The notes under the pieces were generated by a model, which was given only the letters and a program-made list of their open reading frames with translations, had not been told where the DNA came from and made no database searches. DNA of 64,000 bases from Notolepis coatsorum. Taxonomy: Eukaryota > Chordata > Actinopteri > Aulopiformes > Paralepididae. The stretch covers positions 157,242,915 through 157,306,914 of the forward strand of contig OZ020585.1 of the NCBI GenBank assembly GCA_963971535.1, written 5' to 3'. Below are positions 47,101-56,390 of the stretch, piece by piece; position 1 is the stretch's first letter; the number at the start of each line of letters is the position of its first letter. The position numbers were made by a program, and so were the translations under genes.

Positions 47101-47967
47101 GTCCAATTACATGGCAAAAATAATTGGTGCATTCATTTGGCTGATTAACATGATACACACACTATGATTGTTGAAGCACTGCTTGCTCCATCTACTCTAC
47201 TCTACTCTATTCTATTCAGAACGTTATATTAATGTCCCAGGGGCCATTATTACATTCTGTCATATCTAGAATAATGTATGTGCTCTCCACCGACTCCCTG
47301 AAGAAGAAGCCACCGTAGGGTTTCCCCGGGAGTCCACTAGCCTGTCATATCATATGTATGATGCTGTATGTGGCCTCTCCACAAACTCCCTGAAGAAGAG
47401 GCCACCCGTAGGGTTTCCCCGGGAGTCCACTAGCACTGTCATATCGTATGCATCATACTGTATGTGGCCTTTCCACAGACTCCCTGAGGAAGAGGCCACC
47501 CGTAGGGTTTCCCCGGGAGTCCACTAGCCTGTCATATCATATGCATCATGCTGTATGTGGCGTCTCCTCAAACTCCCTGAGGAAGAGGCCACCTGTAGGG
47601 TTTCCCCAGGAGTCCACTAGCACAGTCATATCGTATGCATCATACTGTATGTGGCCTTTCCACAGACTCCCTGAGGAAGAGGCCACCCGTAGGGTTTCCC
47701 CGGGAGTCCACTAGCACTGTCATATCGTATGCATCATGCTGTATGTGGCCTCTCTGCAGACTTCCTGAAGAAGAAGCTTGAGAGCTACGTCGGGACACTA
47801 GAGGTCCCGGTGCGGGTGCTGAGGATGGAGCAGCGCTCAGGTCTGATACGGGCCCGGCTGAGAGGAGCGGCGGCCACCAGGGGGCAGGTCATCACCTTCC
47901 TGGACGCCCACTGCGAGTGCACCGCAGGCTGGCTGGAGCCGCTGCTGTCGCGCATCAAAGAGGACAG
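44181..47967 (+). CDS. galnt1/galnt13: polypeptide N-acetylgalactosaminyltransferase (GALNT1/13 type), two internal exons
   Basis: Exons are 44181-44347 and 47760-47967, each with AG before and GT after. The split codon joins in phase (G + AC = Asp of SERDFLK). Exon 1 carries [20 protein letters not shown] and LLVDDASER. Exon 2 carries [17 protein letters not shown] and [20 protein letters not shown] with the DxH metal-binding motif of this GT-A glycosyltransferase. Members add the first GalNAc to Ser/Thr of secreted and membrane proteins in the Golgi (mucin-type O-glycosylation). Residues match GALNT1 at some sites (PRH, MEQRSG) and GALNT13 at others (NTS, LEVPV, KEDR), so the paralogue is left open. 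The N-terminal membrane anchor, the rest of the catalytic domain and the lectin domain are outside the exons seen here. The intron is packed with repeats that touch both splice sites. Confidence 0.9.
44356..44659. mobile_element. hAT-like MITE inserted at the GALNT splice donor
   Basis: The termini TAGGGATGTCCGATA and TATCGAACATCCCTA are inverted repeats. GTAGGAAG flanks both sides (44348-44355 and 44660-44667), an 8-bp duplication as made by hAT transposases. The left copy of the duplication is the intron's 5' splice site itself. The interior contains repeated TATCGGTATCGG. Confidence 0.85.
44668..47082. repeat. 25/30-bp minisatellite, about 2.4 kb, in the GALNT intron
   Basis: The units are CTGGTGTCTTTTAGGAGAG + ACTACA (25 bp) or + ACTACGCTACA / ACTACACTACA (30 bp), roughly 85 in all from 44711. 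Rare variants (TATACTGG, GTGTATTTTAGG) recur together 340 bp apart (46211/46551 and 46305/46645), proving a recent block duplication. Every unit contains CTTTTAG, acceptor-like in form. A duplicate of the exon-intron junction, AGAGAGGTAGGAAGACACTC, precedes the array at about 44684-44703. Confidence 0.97.
47083..47273. other. intron spacer
   Basis: Single-copy intron sequence between the two repeat arrays; no feature is seen. Confidence 0.5.
47274..47738 (+). repeat. about 94-bp repeat, five units derived from the exon acceptor region
   Basis: Each unit contains a diverged copy of the true 3' splice site and exon start: TGTATGTGGCCT, then CCACAG, then ACTCCCTGAGGAAGAGGCC, against the true CTGCAG followed by ACTTCCTGAAGAAGAAGC at 47754-47777. 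A segment with AGGGTTTCCCCGGGAGTCC and CATATCGTATGCATCAT follows. Units 3 and 5 keep the CAG. Units 1, 2 and 4 have lost it. Confidence 0.9.
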
Positions 47968-48945
47968 GTAGGAGCCATCGCGCCTTGCGATCGGAGGGTT
48001 TAACTCTGGTCGTCCTTAGAGTCAGCACTAGTACCGGTGCATCTCAATAAATTAGAGTATTGAGGAAATATATCGGTTGCCTCCACGCCACGCCACATTG
48101 ATTCATGCTAAAGGAGCCCCGCCCAAGTATTTAGTGCATATACTTTTCAGTAGGCCGACATTTCTGTAATATATATTTTTTTTAATTTTTTTATGTAATA
48201 TACATGTTTTCTCAGATACCGAATTTTGGGTTTTCATTAGCTGTAAGCCATAATTATCAAAATGTAAAGAAATAAAGGCTTGACATATTTCACTCTGTGT
48301 GTAATGAATCTATATAATATATAGATTATATATAAACTTTTCCTCGATATTCTAATGTATTGAGATGCACCTGTATGTGAAATGATAAATAAGAGGTGCT
48401 TTGTGGGTGTTGTGTGTACAGGAGTGTCCAATAGCTACTCGTGTCCTCGTCTTAAAAGACAGCCAGCCTGCTTTCCAAGAATGGAAAAGAATAGACATTT
48501 GATTGAATGCAATTCTGCTCTTCTAACAACATAGCTGCTCAGTTGGTCCAGGGGCGTCGAGGCAACAAGATGAAAGTCATTCTTCACTTCCTGGAGGCTT
48601 TGATATAGTGAGGAAATGTAAAATAAACTCCATGGCTATAGAACCGCTGAACAAGAGTAGTGTTTCACTCGAGTTACATCATACAATAACTGCCTTACGT
48701 TTTATCCATCCCGTGGTGGCAAATTGTGAAAGTGACACAAATGTAGTCGGTTGGCCACGGTAACGTTCTGTCGGAGAAGACCCAAGTGCAGACAGACAGG
48801 CTGGAGGCAGTTGAAGCGTTGGACCCAAAAGCGGGTGTATTTATTGAGGACGGTTGACAGCTGTGCTGAATAACAACTGAATAACCAACAGAAACTGGAA
48901 AACGGGGAACAAACTAAGTATGTTTTCACACCTGTATGGGTTGGA
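47968..48945. mobile_element. intron/downstream flank with GGTGCATCTCAATAAATTAG MITE
   Basis: 48031-48376 has inverted ends (TACCGGTGCATCTCAATAAA and the complement of TTGAGATGCACCTGTA) and probably a TA duplication, suggesting a Tc1/mariner-like or related MITE. 48377-48945 has no supported feature. Confidence 0.6.
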
Positions 48946-49385
48946 GTTGTTTTCTGATACAGGGAGCAGTTTTCTGATACAGGGAGCAGTTTTCTGATGC
49001 AGGGAGCAGGTGTTTCCTGATACAGGGAGCAGGTGTTTCCTGATACAGGGAGCAGGTATTTCCTGATACAGGGAGCAGGTGTTTCCTGATACAGCGAGCA
49101 GGTGTTTCCTGATACAGGGAGCAGGTGTTTCCTGATGCAGGGAGCAGGTGTTTCCTGATACAGGGAGCAGGTGTTTCCTGATACAGGAGCAGGTTTCTGA
49201 TACAGGGAGCAGTTTCCTGATACAGGGAGCAGGTGTTTCCTGAGCAGGTGTTTCCTGATACAGGGAGCAGGTGTTTTCTGATACAGGGAGCAGGTGTTTT
49301 CTGATACAGGGAGCAGGTGTTTCCTGATACAGGGAGTAGGTGTTTTCTGATACAGGGAGCAGTTGTTTTCTGATATAGTGAGCGT
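48946..49385. repeat. 23-bp minisatellite (GATACAGGGAGCAGGTGTTTCCT)
   Basis: About 19 units with TTTCT/TTTCC variants and several short units lacking TGTT. It reads open on the minus strand only because of its repeat structure. Confidence 0.95.
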
Positions 49386-50095
49386 TTCCCGCCTTGGGTC
49401 GGTTAGTTTTGGGCAGAATGTGAACACAGCAGTCACACTCAGATGCAGAAAAAGATTTAATACCATTTGTTTGCAATGAGAACGCAATCAACTCAAGCAA
49501 CCGGACAGTCCAAAGCCTCCTCTTCCCAAAGAATTTCTGGTTTTTAGTCCATAATGAATTGTTTGTTCACCAGCTCTGCGCTTTTGTGACCACACGCTTC
49601 TAATTGTATAATAACTCAACTAGTTCTCGACTCTGCATACAGTCCCTGTTCTCTTTATGAACTAGTGCTTGACTCTTTATGAACTAGTGCTCGACTCTAC
49701 ATACAGTCCCTGTTCATTTCACACTGTAATCAAGCTGTGATTTTTTCGAGAATCGTTTCAGCCCGGTTTCATAAGTGTACGTGGTGAAGCCAGCTGGCTT
49801 CCTATATGAAAGGCTGTATGGAAACGGCCATAGGCTAAATGTTCCTCTCATCTGAGGTAATTCATTAATTTAGCCTGAGGTGCAGAGCCGAAATTGGTAT
49901 CACTTTACACAGAATATTATATTATAGAGCCATTACTCTTCCGTGCTCCTGCACATGGTATTGACGTGTGTAGGTTTGTAACACAGCAGGCCATGCCGCT
50001 GCACAGACTGATTCCATTCGGACAGGAAATGCACGCTGGCTGATGGAGGAGGCACATCTTTTCCAAGACAGATTGAAACAAAAAGGCATCTTGGA
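49386..50095. other. non-coding spacer
   Basis: No gene is supported. ACTAGTGCTCGACTCT and ACTAGTGCTTGACTCT form a short local duplication near 49620-49700. Confidence 0.4.
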
Positions 50096-50740
50096 CATTG
50101 CTAAGATATGATATTCCTTTATTGATCCACTTGGGGAAATCCAGGCATCATAGCAGCATGGGGGAGGGGGGAGGGGAGGTACAGGTACATGGTAATAGTA
50201 GAAGACATGATACAGGTCATAAAATGATAGTACAGTATAGTACAGTATAGAGTACAAATAAAAATAGGCAGTGTAAACAATATAACAATATAATTAACTC
50301 AGAGTATACGCATAATGAGCAAGTAGGCAGTGTAAATCAAGGTGCAGATGAGGGTCTGTATGCCCTATCATCAGTTATATTTGCATTACAATAAATATAG
50401 TTACAATAGACACTATAATATAAATATATACTATGAGTAAGTAAGTATATAGCATACAGAGGTGCAGTATGCATAAGGTACGTATGGCGTGATATACTTC
50501 ATACGTTATACGTTGTCTGTTCAGGTGGGAGTCAGATACACTCAGTGATAGTAGTTCCTAGTAATTGAATGTCTGACAGTGTTGAGCGTTCCCTGCCCAC
50601 TGTTGTGGAGCCTGATGGCTGCTGGTACAAAGGACTGGCCGAGGACAGGTCTTGTAGAATTATCTGACTTTCCGACGTAGAAGCCGTCTTGAAAGACATC
50701 CAGGCCCGTCTCGGGAGTGCACCTTCCCATGATGCGTCCC
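50096..50740 (-). repeat. fragment of a dispersed fish repeat (probable LINE 3' region)
   Basis: It begins TTCCTTTATTGATCCACTTG, then GGGGAAAT, a common 3' terminus of fish LINEs seen in reverse. The segment GAGCCTGATGGCTGCTGG with CAAAGGACTGG (about 50609-50640) is also widespread in fish repeats from memory. No intact frame is present. Confidence 0.5.
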
Positions 50741-51242
50741 TGTGGCGAGGTGTCTGTTTGCCCCAGGCTGACCGCTAGCCATCGTGTGTACCTTGTGGTC
50801 CGTGTGCATCATTCGTCATCATTACTTACTGTAATACACTAGATCAGTGGTTCTCAACTGGTCTAGCCTCGGGACCCAACATTTTCCTTAGTCATTAAGT
50901 CACGACCCAAATTTTTTAACCACTATGTTTTATTTAAAAAAAAAAATTGCAGTATCTTTCATGCACTGTTAAAAACATGAAATAAACACAAAAAGGTGCA
51001 ACAAAAGTGCAACTAGGGCTAAAAACCCAATGAAATAAAATAATAATAAACAATATGCTGATTGATTGAAAAGTTTATTAACAGATTGCAGAATGGGTAC
51101 AGTACAGTACAGCTCAATACATACAATTGTTAAGGGGATGCAGACCAGAGAAAGACTTTCGTCTTGTTAACATCAGGGTCCCCCATTTTCAATTCATCAT
51201 ATGACACACACGACATACAGATAGACAGTACTGCTACATCTA

Positions 51243-51790
51243 CACAGTAAAATTCGCAGTGTCAAATTAACACTTAAAGAGTCGAATTTAACACTATTCC
51301 AGAGTGTATATGACTCCAACTACGAATAGTGTTAAATCGACTCTTGCTCCTGTGTAAAATGTTTTGAGTTAAATTAACTCTAAATAGAGTACAAATTTAA
51401 CACTCGCTTACACTGTATGGTGTTATTTAAACTTAACACTATAGGTTTAATAACACTTGAGAGTGTAATTATTATTCTCAGAAGTGTTGATAATTTACTC
51501 TTATGTGATAACAAATTAACTCTGATTGAGTTGAATTCCAATGCTCATTAACACTGCATTGAGTTATTAAAAGTTAACACTGAGGTCAAATAACTCTGCT
51601 GAAGTGTTGACATTACACAGTACTGTGTTGATAATTTACTCACAAAAAACAGCTCTGCAAATAACACCCATTAACACTGCACAGTGTCAATGAAACCGGA
51701 CACTATATTGGTGAAAATAAACCTCACTGGTGTTAATTTTACACTTAATTTACTCTTGTATAGTGTGAAATTGCATTTACATACAATATA
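51243..51790. repeat. subterminal repeat region of locus B transposon
   Basis: Short motifs TAACACT/AGTGTTA and ACTCT/AGAGT occur many times in both orientations over about 500 bp (for example TTTAACACTATTCC, GAGTTAAATTAACTCT, AACACTTGAGAGTGT). Dense two-way subterminal motifs are the known transposase-binding pattern of CACTA elements. The opposite end (62880-63001) has a much shorter version. Confidence 0.7.
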
Positions 51791-52263
51791 CATTAAAAAT
51801 CACAAGTTACCACAAAATAATGATTTCAACTATTTTATTGTTGGTCAGGCAGGGTCAGGCAGGCTTATAAAAAAATAAAACATAAACAGTATACATTGAC
51901 CTCAGCAGGTCTGCATAAAGTGCAATATGGAACAATACTTCACAGCTGATTTATACAACACCTTTACAACTATATAGGGTTGGGCATCGTTTGGATTTGA
52001 ACGATTCCGGTTCAGATTTTTTTTGAATTTTTTTGAATTTTTTCATACTATTCACATTTTCAGTTGACTTGATACAGTTTAATTTGGTTGCTGTACTGTA
52101 ACTATGGTATTAATTAATAAAGTAAAAAAAAATAAAAAATTAAGAATCGAAATGCAAATATGTTACCAGAACCGGAAGTTAGGAACCGGTTGCTATTAGA
52201 ACCGGTTTTCGGTACCCAACCCTATTTACAACTCCGTCTGGATGCAGTAATAAAACAATCACA
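51791..52263. repeat. duplicated 3' flank of the transposase gene with a hAT MITE
   Basis: GCAGGTCTGCATAAAGTG, CAATATGGAACAATA and TTTACAACTCCGTCTGGATG occur both here (51904-52247) and at 52268-52405 in the end of the transposase, so the gene's 3' end was tandemly duplicated. 51972-52225 is a hAT MITE (ends ATAGGGTTGGG-like, 8-bp duplication TTACAACT at 51964-51971 and 52226-52233). Confidence 0.75.
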
Positions 52264-55200
52264 TTAGCAGGTCTGCATAAAGTGGCAATATGGAACAATA
52301 TACTTTGAGCAATCTGTCGATCGATAATTCATTTGAATATCAAATGGTTTGAAGTAACACAGCTGATTTATATCCAAGACCTTTACAACTCCGTCTGGAT
52401 GCAGTCTGACCTTAAAGGCATGGTAATGGTCATCAAAACACATGGTTTCCATCAGTTTTTTTCCACAGAGCAATACACTGTCATCTTTCATAGCAATAGT
52501 CTTGATCTTACAAAACACAGGCATCTCAAATGCTACCTCAGTACAGATAATCAAGTCACAGCGGTACTCTGTACCATGATGTTTTATCCACTTGGCAGAA
52601 AAAACACTGGTTACATCTCCAAATAAGGAAGCAATCTCTGGACCTTCTTTGAGCTCAACAAGTGCCACCATCTTTCCTAGACCTATGGTTAATCTTTCTT
52701 TGGTAAAGGACTCCCGATACATTGCCATACAACTTTGGTGCTTTTGGGCTAATGTCTTTGTAATGTTTTTAAAGCTTTTTAATTGTCTCTTAAAGAAGTT
52801 ATGTTTAGCTTCATAACGCATGCACCACATGTGCAGAATTGGGCCAATGTTCCTTATATTACGAGGGTAATGTATCATGAAGTGATGCTTTGGCAATAGG
52901 TTGCTTCTAGGAAATAACTGCTTGAAGAGCCGATGATGATCAGTGATTACATGTTTGAGATAAATGGTCATGCCATATGACAGGACTGGTGAAAATACAA
53001 TGTTAACAATCTGTAGAAGCAAAAGCAGAAGATGCCAGTACTTATCATCAGTCTGTATTAAATCACCAAATATCAGAGGCATATTGCGCAACAAGCACCA
53101 AGACTGTGTGGCATTCAACCCCAAATCCTTACTTTCATCCAACAACTTGACTCTTGGCAGACGGTTTCGCTGCTGATTGTAACCAAAAGCATGTATTCTG
53201 CCAGCCAGTTGTTCAGCATTTAGAAGTTTCTCCTGAAGAATGTACTTGAGAATAAGTTTCACCTCAAACTGAGCAACCCCCTATAAAATATCATGCATGA
53301 TGCATGGCTGTGTTGAAATACTCAAGTGAATTCAACAGACAACTGCGTTTCACACCATATATATGAGGTAGCGTAGGATCTGTCTGTATAGTTTGACAGT
53401 GTTGTGCGTGCATCTCAACAGTTCTTAGTACAACAGCCGGATCATCTTCACAGAATACAGTCTGAAAACGAGCTTTTTCAAGGAGACAGAAACGACAGCA
53501 ATACCGAGCCCCAAATGACTCCACAAACCCAAACAGACCATGCAAGCCAAGGTTATCCCCAGTGACCTGAACTATGGTACCACGAATCACGTGTCTAAAC
53601 ATGGGAATTTTAAGTCCCTCTGTCTCCAGTACTTTCAGATCATTGACAAGTGGCTCAAGTATCAAATTGAAATCATAACGCTTAATGTCCTGTGCATGGA
53701 AAAGAGCACACAAATTAATATTAATCAAAGAGGAATTATAAATTGGGGGGACATTTCTTAATGTAAAGTATACACCACCTAATTTATGTATACCCTTTTT
53801 AGAGCCCAATGGATTTGCAGTTTCAAAGTCATCATAAAAAAGTTGAATTTTAAAGGAATCTTTTTCTACTGAAATTAAAATTAATTTCATTTCAATTTCA
53901 AATAGGTGGCATCTCTCAAGTCTGCATACACACCTTCCTTAGTCATGTGCCTGGGCTTTAACATGTCTGCAAGTTCTGGGTTTTGAAAAATGCTCTTCAG
54001 CGTTTCTGTTGAATGCCCACGCTGGCTCTTAGGTCAGATCGATAACTTCATAACTCATTGGTCTGCTTATCTTGACATCAAACAGCGTCCTGTGAAGTGG
54101 TTGACACGCAGAACCAAACGAGTCTACAAAATGTTGTTGTTACCACTGACCGACAAGAGACAGCGAATGCACCGTTCCGACCCCCGTCAGTCATCGACCT
54201 TAGGTCGAGTGATTGAAGTTGCGGAATCTTTTATTTTATTTGCACTGGGACGGACTCTCTTTAATTAGAATGAGGTCCATTTCCCTTATCCGTTACACGT
54301 ATTATCACTGTATGGCTTTACTTGATAATCCCATTATACAGAATCCACCTTTAGTCCTTAATGCATAATCATATGTCTCCTTTTACTCCGTAGGGATAAA
54401 GCCACACTTCTAAAGTTTTTATGGTAAAACCAGGCTTACAGAACCCACCTTTAGTCCTTAATGCATAATCCTATTATAGCTAGGGATAAAGCCACTTATT
54501 ATATTTTGCCTTAATGCATAATCATATGTCTCCTTCTACCGTAGGGATAAAGCCACACTTCTAAAGTTTTTATCATTAATCAAAAATGCAACACGGGACC
54601 GCGTGGTTGACATTTTTCTCTTTAGGCCTCCATATGGATAAAGCCCCACTTCTAAAGTTTTTATCATTAATCAAAAATGCAATAGGGTGAAGTTACAAGG
54701 CAAAACACATTTCATGCTTACCCGGTCGTCCGGTCGTCTGGTCAGAAGAAAGGATACAAATCATATTTATAAAGAGGTAATTTTAATTAGAAAAAGCTAG
54801 TTACAAGAAGAGACTGAAGTGGAAAGCACCCAATTCAGTTTAAAATAAGCAGAAAACAGAACATCTCATCATGCACGGCTTGTGCCCAGTGTCAAGCACC
54901 ATTCTTCTCATCTCTCTCCTCTCTCTCCAGCTCAGTGTAAAAATCTGCCTGTGCTCTCGCCAGTTGGCCCTTTTTATAAGGTCCGTCACGTCACGCCATC
55001 ATCAGTACATAGCTCCAATCATTGTACAGTACGTGTCATATCCCTCCTTCAGTTATTTGTTACTTTGCAGTTACATATCAAATCAAGTAATTCATAAGAA
55101 TACAATGCCCCTCTGACTAGAGCTCCCTCTTCTTGGCCTTGCATTCCAGCCGGTCACTCCCTTACTGCATGGGGCCTCTTTCGTTCTGACTCACTCTAAC

Positions 55201-56368
55201 AGTAAGAGAAACAGGCAGAACAGTACAGAACAGGCAGAACAGTAAGAGAATGCAGGCAGGACAGGCAAGGGTTATGATACCTTCTGTAGGTATCATCGCC
55301 AAGCATATCATTCTTTTTAAGCAGAGAATTATGAAACATATAATTAATATAGCATTATATATATATACCTTTATACCAACAGTATATATGTTTCCATAAT
55401 TATTACATGTGAAAAATAGTTTATACGGCTATAGTGGCCCCTCTCTTCTCCATGGCCTCACATTCCGCAGGTTCACTCCCTTTTCACAGACAACGGCCCC
55501 TTCTATGGAGACATTTAAAGGCTCAGTTCCATTTTTTATAAGTAGAGCCATCATAGAGCTATCTTTCCAGAGTTTAGTTTAAAGATTTATACTGGTCATA
55601 TAGGAACGACCCAGGATGTCATTGTCCAAAAGTGTCACTTGTTCTGTGGCACTTCACAGTTTCCAAAATGGGAACATATGCAAACTTATCAGTTACAATG
55701 ACCTGGTCATATGTCCCAGTAGTTTTGTTTCTTCTGCTGTCAAATCTTGTGCCAAGCACCTTTTCAACGGGTTCAACTTTTCCCCATTTCTCTTTGAAGT
55801 GTTTGTTTATTTTTGCCTCAGAATTTAAGTGTGTGAATGGGTTTTCCAACTTTTGGAATGACTGTTCTATGCTGTTCTTATTTTCTGTGTCCTGTGGAGA
55901 TAAGCACTGTAGAGCTGCATCTTTAGCGTGACTATGAATCTCAGAAATCACTTCTTCCATGGTTGAGACAAAACTTTTTACAGTAGACTGACTGGTTCCA
56001 GCAGCCTTGAGTTGTGCAACAGCAGTTGCACACATATCGAGAGTGCTCCTATTAGAGTTTCTGAACAGTCCACATGTGGCCGTCGCATCGACATCAGATG
56101 TTGTGGCGGTCTCATCTACATTAGCGATCACCGCCTCTCTTACACTGTTTACATTAACATCAGTGTCAACCTCTTGGTCAATATACTCAGTGTGTTTGTT
56201 GTCTAAATGTTTCCTAAAACCTGAAAACGTACCAAACCTATAGCCACATCCAGTCTGAGCACATTTAAGGCGAAGCTTTTTTCCTTGAACGTAACCGTGA
56301 ACTATTCGCAAATGCCTAACAAGCCTATTTGTACAACCTAACTCCTTCCGACAATCAAAACACTTCAT
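52264..56368 (-). pseudogene. CACTA/CMC-like transposase with zinc fingers (locus B), broken
   Basis: The ATG at 56366-56368 opens a frame with two C2H2-type fingers (CFDCRKELGCTNRLVRHL and CAQTGCGYRFGTFSGFRKH) and a linker, ending YVPILET at about 55659. A solo LTR (54007-55658) intervenes. The reading then resumes as LKSIFQNPELADML at 54004. A frame break follows near 53893, then FYDDFETANPLGS, GVYFTLRNVP, GDNLGLHGLFGF and CCRFC (53890-53291). The expected HD(L/I)xEGV box reads HDIL-stop-GV because of a TAG at 53281-53283, so the presumed catalytic Glu is lost. The C-terminal part (53262-52264, LPKHHFMIHYPRN and YEAKHNFFKRQL) is open. It aligns with locus A throughout. It is dead, yet the C-terminal domain remains long and open. 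Confidence 0.8.
54007..55658. mobile_element. solo LTR (endogenous retroelement) with 5-bp duplication
   Basis: The segment starts TGTTGAATGCCC and ends GCCACTTCACA. GTTTC flanks both sides (54002-54006 and 55659-55663). TG...CA ends with a 5-bp duplication define an LTR; at 1,652 bp it is long. It contains three direct repeats of TAATGCATAATCATATGTC / GGATAAAGCCACACTTCTAA (54355-54680), typical of an enhancer region, and a TATA-like TTTTTATAAGG at about 54969. Near its left end 54011-54268 is an open stretch of unknown identity. No gag, pol or env is present, so orientation is uncertain. Confidence 0.75.
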
Positions 56369-56390
56369 GGCGGAGGAGAAGCCTCATGCA

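Noticed and set aside
48702..49500. 261- and 219-codon minus-strand frames
   Set aside because: Mostly the 23-bp minisatellite read in rotating frames; no conserved domain outside it.
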